From contig NZ_JABUOU010000011.1 of assembly GCF_013344475.1 (NCBI RefSeq), positions 84,208 through 148,207 of the forward strand: a stretch of 64,000 nucleotides of DNA. Direction: 5' to 3'. Shown here piece after piece: positions 41,266-52,099 of the stretch. A program made the position numbers and the translations under genes. The notes below the pieces were generated by a model. That model was given only the letters and a program-made list of their open reading frames with translations, had not been told where the DNA came from and made no database searches. Each line of letters opens with the position of its first letter. Position 1 is the first letter of the stretch. Origin of the DNA: Martelella limonii. GTDB lineage: Bacteria; Pseudomonadota; Alphaproteobacteria; Rhizobiales; Rhizobiaceae.

Positions 41266-41769
41266 ATGGCTATTGTCGATTTGCATGGCAAAAACCCGAC
41301 GGCGGACGGTCGCCAGTCGGACCGTGCCATCATGGTACGCCGCGGCGTGCAGCATCTGATGAAGCACATGCGTGCCTCCGCGATCGCCGAGATGACGCTG
41401 CGCAGCGGCAGGCGGGCTGATCTCATCTGTCTGACCGAGAAGGGCGAGATCTGGATCATCGAGATCAAGACCTCGATCGAGGACTTCCGGGTCGACCGCA
41501 AATGGCCGGAATACCGCGAGTTCTGCGACCGCCTGTTCTTCGCCACCCATGCCGGCGTGCCGCTCGATATCTTCCCCGAAGATTGCGGCCTGCTGCTCGC
41601 CGACCGCTACGGCGCGGAGATGATCCGCCCCGCGCCCGAACACAAGCTGGCCCCTGCCCGCCGCAAGGTGCTGACGCTCGCTTTTGCCCGCAACGCCGCC
41701 GACCGGCTGACCTTCGCCGAACTGGTTCTGGAAAAGCTCGAGGCCGAGGGCGTGGATGTCAGGCTTTAA
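41266..41769 (+). CDS. mmcB: MmcB-family DNA repair protein
   Basis: A 167-residue protein with a PD-(D/E)xK-like nuclease core: M-T-L-R-S-G-R-R-A-D-L-I, then W-I-I-E-I-K-T-S, then F-R-V-D-R-K-W-P-E-Y. These match MmcB, a mitomycin-C-sensitivity determinant described in Caulobacter. The role is DNA damage tolerance. Start ATG 41266 follows AAGGAAG. A terminator follows directly. Confidence 0.85.
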   Translation: MAIVDLHGKNPTADGRQSDRAIMVRRGVQHLMKHMRASAIAEMTLRSGRRADLICLTEKGEIWIIEIKTSIEDFRVDRKWPEYREFCDRLFFATHAGVPLDIFPEDCGLLLADRYGAEMIRPAPEHKLAPARRKVLTLAFARNAADRLTFAELVLEKLEAEGVDVRL

Positions 41770-41843
41770 AACCTGCGGCGACCTCGGGAGTCGTCTGCGA
41801 ACAAAACCCGGCGATGCCGGCTTTGCATGGGCTCGCCAAGCTT

Positions 41844-41874
41844 TGCCCGGGCGAGATTGCTGCCCGGGCATTTT
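41844..41874 (+). terminator. Rho-independent terminator after mmcB
   Basis: TGCCCGGGC (41844-41852) and GCCCGGGCA (41862-41870) form a perfect 9-bp stem with a 9-base loop, followed by TTTT. It lies 75 bases past the mmcB stop, with the autotransporter gene converging from the right. In the leftward direction no T-run follows. Confidence 0.82.
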
Positions 41875-41888
41875 GCGCGGAGGGTCTG

Positions 41889-44800
41889 TCAGAAGCTGAT
41901 CTTGAGATTGGCCGCGACGCCCTGATCCGACACGCCGGAGCCAAACTGGCCGGCATAGTTGATGCCAAGGCTCACGGTCGGGGTAATGGCGGCTTCCAGA
42001 CCGATTTCGAAAACCCCGACATCCTGCGCCAAAGGCACGCCGGAGACGGTGAACAGGCCGCCGCCGGCAAAGGCGTTGGCGCTCACCGGCGTCTCGTCAT
42101 TCAGGCTGTGGCGCCAGCCGATCAGGCCAATCGCGGTGATCGTGGCGTCCTGCACCTTGAAGTCGGCCTTTGCGCGCACGCCGAGGGTGGTATAGGTCGT
42201 GTCAGCCGAGCCGCCCCTGACGGAGAGCGCGCCGGCGCCGCCATTCTCGGAAAAGCCATCGGTGTCGACATTGACATAGGCAAGCCCTGCGAACGGCTGA
42301 AGCGCGCCCTGTTCGAAATCGAAACTGTAGCCGACATCGCCATAGACCTGGAACGTGTTGGCGTCATAATCGGCCGAAAGCGCATCGGCATAGCCGGTGA
42401 AATTCACGAAGCGCTGCGAGGAGAGCTGGGTCCAGCCATTGTTCAGGCCGAAATTGACCAGAACATTGTCAAAGTTGCCGCCGCCATAAACGCCGAGGGT
42501 GAAAGTATCTGCGCTGAGCGAGCCGCGCCCGTCATCGAGCTTGACGGTCGACTGGCCATAACCGCCGACGACACCGATGCGCAGGCCCGAGAAGGTGCCA
42601 TCGGCCCCCATGAAGAAGCCACCCGCATCCCGGTCGTAACCGGCAGCGTTGCCGTTGCCGTCGAAACCGCCCCAGCTGCCATAGCCCTGCATCCAGAGCG
42701 ATGGTTCATCCGCGCCCTCATTGGCCCAGATCTGACGCGCCGTCGCAGCCCGCACGAACCGGCTGTCGTCGATCAGCGCCGTCTTGGCCGTGGCATAGAT
42801 TTCACCGGAAAGCTGGTCGAAGCTCATCGCGGCACCGGGACCGTCCTGCGTCACGATCAACCCGTAGATGGCGCTTGATGGATTGAGCGCATCGAGGGCA
42901 TTGGCGGTCGCGCGCTCGTTCGGCGTATCTGCAAAGCTTGCAAAGGCCGTGACGTTGCGGGCCATCGAGACCGTGACGGTGTTCTCCTGATAGTTGACCG
43001 CCGGCGCCAGGAAGGTTGTCGCGCCGTTGGCGGTGACGGTGTCGAAGACGCCGCTGACCCCGCCTTCGGCGGTGAGGATGGTGTAGACGTTCTGCCAGTT
43101 GGCGCTTGGCGCCGTCATCGCCACCATCAGGCTGCCGCCCGCAATGGTCGCGCTGCCGGAAGCGGCGATCAGGTCCGCATTGCCCGTTGCGCCGTCTGTC
43201 TCAACCACATAGGTCGAACCGGACAGGAAGGAGATATCGCCTGCGACATTGATCCGCCCGATCGAATTGCCGGGTGACACGATGGCGCCGGTGCCGGCTG
43301 TGAGCGCGCCAATGGTGCCGTTGCCGTTCAAAAGTGCGGAGGTCATGACCACGCCGAAATCGGAGGGCGCAGACTGGCTGAGCGTCAGCGTGGCATCGGA
43401 CAGGGAGATCGTGCCGACAAGCGCGCTCGATCCCGTCAGCGTCCAGTGCGTGCCTGGCGTGAGCGAGAGCGTTTCGAAGTTGCGATAGGTTGCCTCAGCG
43501 CCGATCTGGCCGATGTCGAAGGTGCCGTCGATCTCGCCCAGCAACAGCGTATCGGCACCGGCACCGCCATCGACCGTGCCGATCACTGTGCTGCCATTCT
43601 GATAAACGAACAGATCGTTACCGCCGCCCATCGTGGCAGCGGTCTCTCCGCCGGAAATCGTCCCATAATTGATAACCGTGTCATCGGCGCCCGAAAGCGT
43701 GATGCCGGTCGCAACGCCCGCGATCGTGCCGGTGTTGCTGATGGCGATCGCGCCACCGGTCGTCGTTGCCAGGATGCCAAGCTCGCCCGAAAGTTCGCCG
43801 GCGTTCACGATGGTGATGGCACCGCCATCGGCGGCGACATTGAGAGCGGCGGCATTGTCGGACGTCACCTTGCCGTTATTCGTGATCATGGCGCTGCTGC
43901 CGGAGAGCGAAATGCCTTCCTCAGCGCCCGAAAGCGTGCCGGTGTTGGTGAGCGTTGCGGTGCCGCCGGAGGCCAGTGCGGCAATGCCCTGCCGACCGGA
44001 AGCCTGGCCGGCGTTTTCGATGGTGAGGTTGCCGCCCGTGGCAGCGGCAGAGAGAGCGGCCGCCTTGCTTGAGGTCACCGTACCGTTGTTGGTCAGCATG
44101 ACGCTGCCGCCCGATAGCGAAACGCCCTCCTGCACGCCAGAAAGCGTGCCGGTACTGGTGAACGTTACCGTGCCGCCGGTTGCCGCTGCAAGAATGCCCT
44201 GCTGGCCGGAGGCCTCGCCATCATTGGTGATCGTGATGCTGCCGTTTGTCGCCGTCAGGGAAAGGGCCGCAGATCCGCTGGACGTCACCTTGCCGCTATT
44301 GCCCAGAGTGACGCTGCCGCCCGAGAGCGAAACGCCCTCCTGCACGCCCGAAAGCATGCCGGAATTGGTGAGCGTTACCGTGCCGCCGGTTGCTGCTGCA
44401 AGAATGCCCTGCTGGCCGGAGGCCCCGCCGTCATTGGTGATCGTGATGCTGCCGTTTGTTGCCTTCAGGGAAAGGGCCGCAGATCCGCTGGACGTCACCT
44501 TGCCGCTATTGCCCAGGGTAACGCTGCCGCCCGAGAGCGAGACGCCTTCCTCAGCGCCCGAAAGCGTGCCGGTATTGGTGAGCGTTACTGTGCCGCCGGT
44601 TGCCGCTGCAAGCACGCCCTGCTGGCCGGAGGCCTCGCCGGCATTGGCGATGGTGATGCTGCCGCTTTCCGTTGTCGCATAGAGCGCGGCGAAATTGCTG
44701 GATGTTGCCGTGCCGTTATTGGTCAGCATGACGTTGCCGGCGGTCTGGGATTCGATATCGATGCCGTAGGAATTGACGGTCCCGATCGCAGTTACGGTGC

Positions 44801-45683
44801 CGTTGTTGACAACCGTGGCATTGCGGGCGGCCCAGGCGGCGATGCCCGCCTCTTCAAGACCGGCCGATGCGGTGCCGTCATTCTCAACAAAGACATCGCC
44901 GACTTGCGCCCAGGCGACGATCGCCTGACGGTTTGACGACATCAGCGTGCCGGTGTTGATGATGCTTGAGAGGCCGTTGTAGTTGATCGCGCGCGCCGCC
45001 GCCCTCCAGGCCGTCACCGTGCCGCTGTTGTTGATGGTGACGACGCTGTCGGGCAGATCCGACGATCCGTTCTCGGCATAGAGGCCGGTATAATTACGGT
45101 CGTCAGTGGCTGTCGCCGTCACAAAGCCGGAATTGGTGACCGATACATTGCCCCCGTTCGAAACGGCGGTAATCGCGGCGCCGGAACTGGAGGTGACCGT
45201 CGCCGCGCTGGTGACGCTGATGTCTCCGGAAACCTGGTTGCGGAACCAGATGGCGCCGTAGCCTGCGCTTGATTCAATGGTGACCCCGGCGTCGAAACGG
45301 GCAACGGCATCATGGTCGGGCGCGGCCGTCGAGAAGAACACGGCGCCATCATTGTCGGTGTTGTTGACCTGCGAATTGCCGGTCACGATCAGCAGGTGGT
45401 TGGTCGGCGTCGTGGTGTCATAGGCCGGATTCATCCAGGCCGAGCCGGTAACCTGGCCGTCAAGCGTCAGCGACGAGTCACCCGTGCCGGTCGAGACCGC
45501 CACATGCTGGGCGTCGCAAAGGATCAGGTTCGCCGCGCCGGTGACCGTGGCATGACACACCGGCGCCGGTGAAGCATGTGCGGCAAACGGAACGAGCGCT
45601 GTTCCCGAGAGAAGGGCAATGGCGCCAAGGCGCAACGGCTTCCGTGAAAATACAAAATTCTGGGCAGCGAATGCGATTGACAT
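41889..45683 (-). CDS. Large autotransporter with repetitive passenger domain
   Basis: A 1264-residue type-V secreted protein. The first ~37 residues form an extended signal peptide. The passenger is a beta-helix built of short N-x-G repeats and contains several nearly identical 70-residue units (DNA 43781-44620 and beyond). It ends in an autotransporter beta-barrel domain (about 1000-1264) with the terminal K-I-S-F, the usual outer-membrane C-terminal Phe. The ATG at 45683 follows GGGGGGT; an ATG 54 bases upstream is also in frame. It is probably an adhesin or aggregation factor. Repeat copy number may vary by recombination. Confidence 0.85.
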   Translation of the reverse strand: MSIAFAAQNFVFSRKPLRLGAIALLSGTALVPFAAHASPAPVCHATVTGAANLILCDAQHVAVSTGTGDSSLTLDGQVTGSAWMNPAYDTTTPTNHLLIVTGNSQVNNTDNDGAVFFSTAAPDHDAVARFDAGVTIESSAGYGAIWFRNQVSGDISVTSAATVTSSSGAAITAVSNGGNVSVTNSGFVTATATDDRNYTGLYAENGSSDLPDSVVTINNSGTVTAWRAAARAINYNGLSSIINTGTLMSSNRQAIVAWAQVGDVFVENDGTASAGLEEAGIAAWAARNATVVNNGTVTAIGTVNSYGIDIESQTAGNVMLTNNGTATSSNFAALYATTESGSITIANAGEASGQQGVLAAATGGTVTLTNTGTLSGAEEGVSLSGGSVTLGNSGKVTSSGSAALSLKATNGSITITNDGGASGQQGILAAATGGTVTLTNSGMLSGVQEGVSLSGGSVTLGNSGKVTSSGSAALSLTATNGSITITNDGEASGQQGILAAATGGTVTFTSTGTLSGVQEGVSLSGGSVMLTNNGTVTSSKAAALSAAATGGNLTIENAGQASGRQGIAALASGGTATLTNTGTLSGAEEGISLSGSSAMITNNGKVTSDNAAALNVAADGGAITIVNAGELSGELGILATTTGGAIAISNTGTIAGVATGITLSGADDTVINYGTISGGETAATMGGGNDLFVYQNGSTVIGTVDGGAGADTLLLGEIDGTFDIGQIGAEATYRNFETLSLTPGTHWTLTGSSALVGTISLSDATLTLSQSAPSDFGVVMTSALLNGNGTIGALTAGTGAIVSPGNSIGRINVAGDISFLSGSTYVVETDGATGNADLIAASGSATIAGGSLMVAMTAPSANWQNVYTILTAEGGVSGVFDTVTANGATTFLAPAVNYQENTVTVSMARNVTAFASFADTPNERATANALDALNPSSAIYGLIVTQDGPGAAMSFDQLSGEIYATAKTALIDDSRFVRAATARQIWANEGADEPSLWMQGYGSWGGFDGNGNAAGYDRDAGGFFMGADGTFSGLRIGVVGGYGQSTVKLDDGRGSLSADTFTLGVYGGGNFDNVLVNFGLNNGWTQLSSQRFVNFTGYADALSADYDANTFQVYGDVGYSFDFEQGALQPFAGLAYVNVDTDGFSENGGAGALSVRGGSADTTYTTLGVRAKADFKVQDATITAIGLIGWRHSLNDETPVSANAFAGGGLFTVSGVPLAQDVGVFEIGLEAAITPTVSLGINYAGQFGSGVSDQGVAANLKISF
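43781..44620 (-). repeat. Tandem 210-bp coding repeats within the autotransporter passenger
   Basis: Marker sequences recur at exactly 210-bp intervals (43781, 43991, 44201, 44411 and 44621), giving four whole units and the edge of a fifth. Units starting at 44201 and 44411 are nearly identical across most of their length. Each unit encodes 70 residues of the form S-G-Q-Q-G-x-L-A-A-A-T-G-G-T-V-x-L. The repeats preserve frame, so gain or loss would shorten or lengthen the surface domain without a frameshift. Confidence 0.9.
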
Positions 45684-46020
45684 GAGACCCCCCGCAACTG
45701 TTTTCCGCACGCTCTTCCTGCAATGCAGGATTGTCAATCCGGATTTTCAAACTTGCTTGCGAGACATGACGAGTGTAGCCAAAGACACACATAAGACATC
45801 GCTGAAGTGGGAAAATGCATCACGGGAGGTGGCCGCCTGACCGCGCCATACCCCCTGTTTTTAGGGGTGTGCCGTCCAACATCAGGTCATGATCGCCATT
45901 CGTGGGTGAGTGATGTTCCGGCGATCTCTGCGTGCCGACGCATGGCCGGGCCCGATCAACCGAAGCTTTCAATTGAAGACGCTCGGCAAGCGAAGCTGGA
46001 CCTTTCATGCGCATGATCAG
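45684..46020 (-). other. Upstream region of the autotransporter gene
   Basis: Together with the hairpin to the right this is a gene-free stretch of about 425 bp. It should contain the autotransporter promoter. I see a short stem in CACCCCTAAAAACAGGGG (reverse strand, near 45855) and an AT-rich stretch near 45730-45830, but no clear promoter or operator. Short open frames here are not supported. Confidence 0.4.
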
Positions 46021-46054
46021 GCGCAATGGCAGATCCAGGGATCAGCCATTGCGC
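46021..46054 (-). terminator. Near-perfect 34-bp hairpin downstream of folC
   Basis: GCGCAATGGC...GATC (46021-46035) pairs with GATC...GCCATTGCGC (46040-46054) over 14 of 15 positions with an A-A mismatch, around a 4-base loop. It starts 55 bases past the folC stop. It lacks a T-run, so it may be a terminator, an RNA stabiliser, or both. Confidence 0.65.
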
Positions 46055-46108
46055 CCGAAGATTGCCACTGCAAGGGCTGACGCCTGCGCGTCGCCGGGAA
46101 AGGCGGTC

Positions 46109-47452
46109 TCAGAGCGGGGGCGTTCCGTTTTCGGCAAGCGCATTGCCCGCAAAATAAAGCGAGCCGCCGATCAGGATGCGCGGCGGGGGCTGGTCGGCGC
46201 GGGCGCGCAGGCAGATCGCGGCCAGCGCCTCGCCGATAGAGGACACCGGTTCCGCGGAAAGGCCCGCGTCGGCCGCGGAAGAGGCAAGCGCCACCGGATC
46301 GATGAAGGCCTCCGTCCCCTTGATCGGCGCACAATAGACATAGGTCGCAAGGCCTGCGAAATGCTCGAAGAAGCCGAAGGGGTCCTTGGTGTTGATCATG
46401 CCGATCACGAGATAGAGCGGGCGCGGATCGCGCTCCTCGAAACCCGCCATCGCCTCGGCGATCACCTCGCCGGCACCCGGATTGTGGCCGCCATCGACCC
46501 AGATCTCGGAGCCCGCAGGTGCGGCCGTCACCAGCTCGCCCTCATGGAGGCGCTGCAGGCGTGCCGGCCAGAACACGGAGCGCATCGCCGTCTCCACGGC
46601 ACTGTCATCGAGCGTGAAGCCCGCAGCCTTTACCGCCGAGATCGCGGCGGCGGCGTTGGCATATTGGTGCCGCCCCGGAAGCGCCGGCAGCGGCAGATCC
46701 ATCAGGCCGTCGCCATCCTGATAGACCAGACGGCCATGCTCCTCATGGGCGGAAAAATCCTGGCCGTAGACATGGAGCGGGCAGCCGAGCCGGTCGGCGC
46801 TTGCAATCAGAACCTCTTCGGCGGCCTCGTATTCCTGCTGGCCGATCACGACCGGCACGCCGGGCTTCATGATCCCGGCCTTTTCTGCCGCAATCAGCTC
46901 CACCCGGTCGCCGAGATAGGCCTGGTGATCGAGCGAGATCGGCATGATCACGGAGACGGCGGGCTTGTCGATGATGTTGGTGGCATCGAAACGGCCGCCG
47001 AGACCGACTTCCAGAATGACGACGTCAGCCGGGATTTCGGCAAACAGCACGAAGGTGGCCGCCGTCAGCATTTCAAACACGGTGGCCTTGGCGCCGCCAT
47101 TGGCAGCATCGACCCGCTCAAGCGTCTCGGCCAGAAGCGCATCATCGACATAGCCGCTGGCGCCGCCCGGCCCGCCGATGCGGAACCGCTCATGCCAGCG
47201 CACCAGATGCGGCGAGGAATGGACATGGACGGAAAGGCCCGATGCCTCCAGCAGCGCTCGGCAGAACGCCGTCGTCGAGCCCTTGCCATTGGTGCCGGCG
47301 ATATGGATCACCGGCGGCAGCGCCAGATGCGGGTTGCCGAGCTTTTCAAGCAATACCCGGATCCGGTCGAGCGAAAGATCGAAACCCTTCGGATGCAGTT
47401 CCATCAGGTGTTCGATCACGCGCTCGGCGGCGCCGAATGAAGGATTATCCAT
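46109..47452 (-). CDS. folC: Bifunctional folylpolyglutamate synthase/dihydrofolate synthase
   Basis: A 447-residue Mur-ligase-like ATPase: P-loop I-A-G-T-N-G-K-G-S-T near 50-59, F-E-M-L-T-A-A-T-F and V-G-L-G-G-R-F-D-A-T-N near 150, W-V-D-G-G-H-N-P-G near 325. It adds glutamate to dihydropteroate and folates. It is the last gene of the leftward trp-accD-folC cluster, 122 bp after accD. Confidence 0.93.
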   Translation of the reverse strand: MDNPSFGAAERVIEHLMELHPKGFDLSLDRIRVLLEKLGNPHLALPPVIHIAGTNGKGSTTAFCRALLEASGLSVHVHSSPHLVRWHERFRIGGPGGASGYVDDALLAETLERVDAANGGAKATVFEMLTAATFVLFAEIPADVVILEVGLGGRFDATNIIDKPAVSVIMPISLDHQAYLGDRVELIAAEKAGIMKPGVPVVIGQQEYEAAEEVLIASADRLGCPLHVYGQDFSAHEEHGRLVYQDGDGLMDLPLPALPGRHQYANAAAAISAVKAAGFTLDDSAVETAMRSVFWPARLQRLHEGELVTAAPAGSEIWVDGGHNPGAGEVIAEAMAGFEERDPRPLYLVIGMINTKDPFGFFEHFAGLATYVYCAPIKGTEAFIDPVALASSAADAGLSAEPVSSIGEALAAICLRARADQPPPRILIGGSLYFAGNALAENGTPPL

Positions 47453-47574
47453 GATTTGTCCGATTCTGCGGGTATGTCCCGCCGGGGCGTCTTCGCACCC
47501 TTGATATCCGCCGGCCTTGGCTGCGACGGATGACCGCCGCTGCCTCAGGCGCGCGGCGGTTCCACGTGACTGTC

Positions 47575-48537
47575 TCAGTGCGGCTGTGCCGGAGCCTCGC
47601 CTGCCTCAAGCGGTTTGCGCGGGGTCTTGTCGGCAATCGCATCCTGCGATTTCGGGCCTTCGAGCAGCCCCTTGGCGGGCGTTGCCGGTGCACCGGTCAT
47701 GATCTTCAGAAGACGCGCCAGCGTTTCCGGCAGATCATGCCGCTTGACGACCATATCCACCATGCCGTGTTCCAGCAGGTATTCCGCGGTCTGGAAACCG
47801 TCAGGAAGCTGTTCGCGGATGGTCTGCTCGATCACGCGGCGTCCGGCAAAGCCGATTTCCGCGCCGGGCTCTGCGATGTGCAGATCGCCGAGCATGGCAT
47901 AGGACGCCGAAACGCCGCCGGTGGTCGGATTGGTGAGCACCACGATATAGGGCAGGCCCGCTTCGCGCATCATCTCGATCATCACCGTCACGCGCGGCAT
48001 CTGCATCAGCGACAGGATGCCCTCCTGCATGCGGGCACCGCCGGACGCGGGGAAGATCACCAGCGGGCACTTTTCGGTGAGCGCGCGCTGAAACGCCTGG
48101 ATGATCGCCTCGCCTGCGGCCATGCCGAGCGAGCCGCCCATGAACTTGAACTCCTGCACCACGGCAACGAGCTTCAGCCCCTCAAGCGTGCCGACGCCGG
48201 CAAGGATCGTGTCCTCCTGGTCGGTCTTCGTCCGGTTTTCCTTCAGCCGGTCGATATATTTCTTGGAATCGCGAAACTTCAGCGGGTCCTGCGCCACCTT
48301 GGGCTGCGGCAGGTCTTCATAGGCGCCGTTGTCGAAAAGATCGGTAAGGCGCGCGCGGGCCGGCATCTTCATGTGATAGCCGGAAGACGGTATCACCCAC
48401 TTGTTTTCTTCCAGATCCGTATGAAACACCATGGCGCCCGTTTCCGGACACTTGATCCACAGATTCTCGGGCACCTCGCGGCGGCCGAACATGGAATTGA
48501 TCCGCGGCCGCACGTAATTGGTAATCCAGTTCACCAC
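47575..48537 (-). CDS. accD: Acetyl-CoA carboxylase carboxyltransferase subunit beta
   Basis: A 320-residue subunit that transfers carboxyl from biotin to acetyl-CoA with AccA, the first step of fatty-acid synthesis. The crotonase-like core has G-G-S-L-G-M-A-A-G and [12 protein letters not shown]. The N-terminal zinc-ribbon is degenerate: one Cys remains in K-C-P-E-T-G, while the positions of the second C-x-x-C pair read I-P-S-S. This loss is seen in other alphaproteobacteria. The start is GTG (two adjacent GTG codons) after AGGAGG. It lies between trpA and folC. Confidence 0.93.
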   Translation of the reverse strand: MVNWITNYVRPRINSMFGRREVPENLWIKCPETGAMVFHTDLEENKWVIPSSGYHMKMPARARLTDLFDNGAYEDLPQPKVAQDPLKFRDSKKYIDRLKENRTKTDQEDTILAGVGTLEGLKLVAVVQEFKFMGGSLGMAAGEAIIQAFQRALTEKCPLVIFPASGGARMQEGILSLMQMPRVTVMIEMMREAGLPYIVVLTNPTTGGVSASYAMLGDLHIAEPGAEIGFAGRRVIEQTIREQLPDGFQTAEYLLEHGMVDMVVKRHDLPETLARLLKIMTGAPATPAKGLLEGPKSQDAIADKTPRKPLEAGEAPAQPH

Positions 48538-48575
48538 ATGAACCTCCTGATTTATCTGCCTGCCGTGTGCCAGAT

Positions 48576-49415
48576 TTACTCGGCGGCTGCAAGGCGCGCG
48601 TCCCGCACCCCGCTTGAAAGGCCCTTTACAAAGGTCGTAACCGCGTCAACCGTATCCTTGCCGGCCTTGTTGTCTGCCGTCAGGCTGCCGGCAATCTGGT
48701 TGACGAGCGCCGTGCCGACGACCACGCCATCTGCCGCCGCACCAATGAGGCGGGCATGCTCTGCAGTCTTGACGCCGAAGCCGACGCAGACCGGAAGATC
48801 GGTGTGCGCCTTGATGCGCGCCACCGCTTCGCCGACGCGCGACGGATCCGGCAGCGCCGAGCCGGTGATGCCGTTCATCGAAACGTAATAGACAAAGCCG
48901 GATGTATTCTTCAGAACCGCCGGAAGACGCTTGCCGTCCGTGGTCGGCGTTGCCAGGCGGATGAAGTTCAGTCCGGCTTCGAGCGCGGGAATGCAAAGCT
49001 CTTCATCCATTTCCGGCGGCAGGTCGACGATGATCAGGCCATCGATGCCGGCTTCGAGCGCATCGGCGATGAACTTTTCGACACCGTGAATATAGATCGG
49101 GTTGTAATAGCCCATCATCACGATCGGCGTATCGGCATCAACCTTGCGGAAGTGACGGGCAAGGTCCAGCGTCTTTTCCAGAGTCTGGCCGGCCTTCAGC
49201 GCGCGCAGCCCCGCCATCTGGATCGAGGGTCCATCTGCCATCGGATCGGAAAACGGCATGCCGAGTTCGATCACGTCCGCACCCGCCTTCGGCAGCGCCT
49301 TCATGATCTCCAGCGAGGTATCGAAATCCGGATCGCCGCCCATGAAATAGGTGATCAGCGCCGGCCGGCCCTCGGCCTTCAGCGCGGCAAAGCGTTTTTC
49401 CATACGTTCGGTCAT
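48576..49415 (-). CDS. trpA: Tryptophan synthase alpha chain
   Basis: A 279-residue TIM barrel that cleaves indole-3-glycerol phosphate to indole. Catalytic Glu50 and Asp61 lie in [15 protein letters not shown]. The start overlaps the stop of an unknown 155-residue gene by 4 bp. In the usual rhizobial order trpA follows trpB directly; here two extra genes separate them. Confidence 0.95.
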   Translation of the reverse strand: MTERMEKRFAALKAEGRPALITYFMGGDPDFDTSLEIMKALPKAGADVIELGMPFSDPMADGPSIQMAGLRALKAGQTLEKTLDLARHFRKVDADTPIVMMGYYNPIYIHGVEKFIADALEAGIDGLIIVDLPPEMDEELCIPALEAGLNFIRLATPTTDGKRLPAVLKNTSGFVYYVSMNGITGSALPDPSRVGEAVARIKAHTDLPVCVGFGVKTAEHARLIGAAADGVVVGTALVNQIAGSLTADNKAGKDTVDAVTTFVKGLSSGVRDARLAAAE

Positions 49416-49879
49416 ACTGTACTCCGTGGCATCGTCGATGCGAAATAATCGGCAAGCGGTGCGCCGGCCATGGCCGTTTCCATAAAGGCGCGCCGCTCGA
49501 ATTCAATGGCGCCAAGCTCCCACACGCAGGCCAGAACACCCGGCGGAACCGGCGAAAACACGGGCGTCGCGCCAAGCGCGGCGCGCCAGAGCCCGTGAGA
49601 GGCAATGCCGCCCGGAAGCCACCAGTGCAACAGCAGCCACCAGGCCTCCTCGCCGCAATGCAGAACCGCGAAACCGGCGCCGAAATGGCCGGCCGGAGCT
49701 TCTGCCTGCCTGAGAACGGCGATTGCCGCATCAAGCACGTCCTCTGCGAAATCCGGCGCGCCCACGGCTGAAATGCCGTTGAGCTTGATCCGGCCCTCGC
49801 GCGTCTCGACGGTTTGCAGATAACCGGCCTGGCGCGCGCGGTAAAGCTCCGCCTCGGGCAGTCGGTCGGTCATGCGCAT
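49412..49879 (-). CDS. Unknown protein encoded between trpB and trpA
   Basis: A 155-residue protein that I do not recognise. It has a Trp-rich segment ([11 protein letters not shown] near residues 77-87), one Cys next to a His (L-H-C-G), and no signal peptide or clear membrane helix. It starts 6 bp after the 93-residue gene and overlaps trpA by 4 bp, so all are translated together. The M-x-M start leaves a choice of two ATG codons six bases apart. A link to tryptophan metabolism is suggested only by position. Confidence 0.65.
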   Translation of the reverse strand: MRMTDRLPEAELYRARQAGYLQTVETREGRIKLNGISAVGAPDFAEDVLDAAIAVLRQAEAPAGHFGAGFAVLHCGEEAWWLLLHWWLPGGIASHGLWRAALGATPVFSPVPPGVLACVWELGAIEFERRAFMETAMAGAPLADYFASTMPRSTV

Positions 49880-49885
49880 GCCGCC

Positions 49886-50167
49886 CTATTCCGTTTCTTC
49901 GTCCGACCACGCCGTGATCGCTGTGACCAACGACTTGTGGACGGATTTCATGTTCATCACGAGGCTGTCGATTTCGGCGGACGCATTGCCGCCGGAGGCA
50001 ATCGTGTTCAGCGCGGCAACCAGTTCGATATTGAAGAGGTTCTGATGCGCGAGCGCCTTGATCACCGCGGCCCGCACCTCGTTTCCACCGTCATCCTCTT
50101 CCTCGATGATCTCGAACAGCGCTTCCGCCAGTTCCGACATTTCCTCGATCATCTCCCCCCTGCTCAT
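49886..50167 (-). CDS. Small acidic protein encoded between trpB and trpA
   Basis: A 93-residue, strongly acidic, predicted mostly helical protein (E-E-M-S-E-L-A-E-A-L-F-E-I-I-E-E-E near the start, W-S-D-E-E-T-E at the end). No motif is recognised. It begins 3 bp after the trpB stop and ends 6 bp before the next unknown gene. Its high acid content and position suggest a cytoplasmic partner protein, but function is unknown. Confidence 0.65.
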   Translation of the reverse strand: MSRGEMIEEMSELAEALFEIIEEEDDGGNEVRAAVIKALAHQNLFNIELVAALNTIASGGNASAEIDSLVMNMKSVHKSLVTAITAWSDEETE

Positions 50168-50170
50168 GCC

Positions 50171-51397
<1,227 letters not shown>

Positions 51398-51403
51398 TCT
51401 CCA

Positions 51404-52060
51404 TCAGGCCGTCATCAGGCAAGCGTCGACGGCATCAAAAAAGGCATCGATCCGGGCGGCATCCTTGATACCGGGCGCGCTTTCCACGCCCGAGGAAACA
51501 TCAAGCCCCGGCGCTCCGGTTTCGAGAAGCGCTGCGGCGACATTGTCCGCATTCAATCCGCCGGACAGCAGATAAGGGATAGTCGGGCGCCAGCCGGCAA
51601 GCAAGCGCCAATCGAAGGGAACGCCATTTCCGCCCGGCAGCGTGGCATTGGCAGGCGGCTTTGCGTCGAAAAGCAGAAGATCGGCGACACCGTCATAATC
51701 GCTGACCCGTTCAAGGTCGTCATGGGTGCGCAGCGAAAACGCCTTGATCACCGGCAGGCCGAACAGCGCCTTGACGGTCAGGACCCGATCCGGGCTTTCA
51801 TGGCCGTGCAATTGCAGCATGTCCGGGCGGGCGGCATAGACAATTTCTTCCAGGAGTTCGTTATCGGCATCGACCGATACCGCCACCGTCTTCGCCCGGC
51901 CGCGCACGTGGCTGATCAGGCCGGCCGCAACATCGGGTTCGACATGACGCGGGCTCTTTTCAAAGAAGATGAAACCGACATGGCTCGCGCCGCGCGCAAT
52001 CACATGATCGATCGCCTCTTCCGTGGTAAGACCGCAGATCTTGATGGCAGGACGTTTCAT
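51404..52060 (-). CDS. trpF: Phosphoribosylanthranilate isomerase
   Basis: A 218-residue TIM barrel that converts phosphoribosylanthranilate to the CdRP intermediate of tryptophan synthesis. It begins I-K-I-C-G-L-T and has L-Q-L-H-G-H-E near 80 and L-S-G-G-L-N near 155. First gene of the trpF-trpB-x-y-trpA-accD-folC run. Confidence 0.94.
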   Translation of the reverse strand: MKRPAIKICGLTTEEAIDHVIARGASHVGFIFFEKSPRHVEPDVAAGLISHVRGRAKTVAVSVDADNELLEEIVYAARPDMLQLHGHESPDRVLTVKALFGLPVIKAFSLRTHDDLERVSDYDGVADLLLFDAKPPANATLPGGNGVPFDWRLLAGWRPTIPYLLSGGLNADNVAAALLETGAPGLDVSSGVESAPGIKDAARIDAFFDAVDACLMTA

Positions 52061-52099
52061 GGTCTGTCCTTAACATATCGAAAAATACTTCGCGAGTAT

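Noticed and set aside
43781..44620. Regular repeats considered as a CRISPR array.
   Set aside because: Units are 210 bp, in frame, and code for repetitive protein within the autotransporter; no short repeat/spacer pattern.
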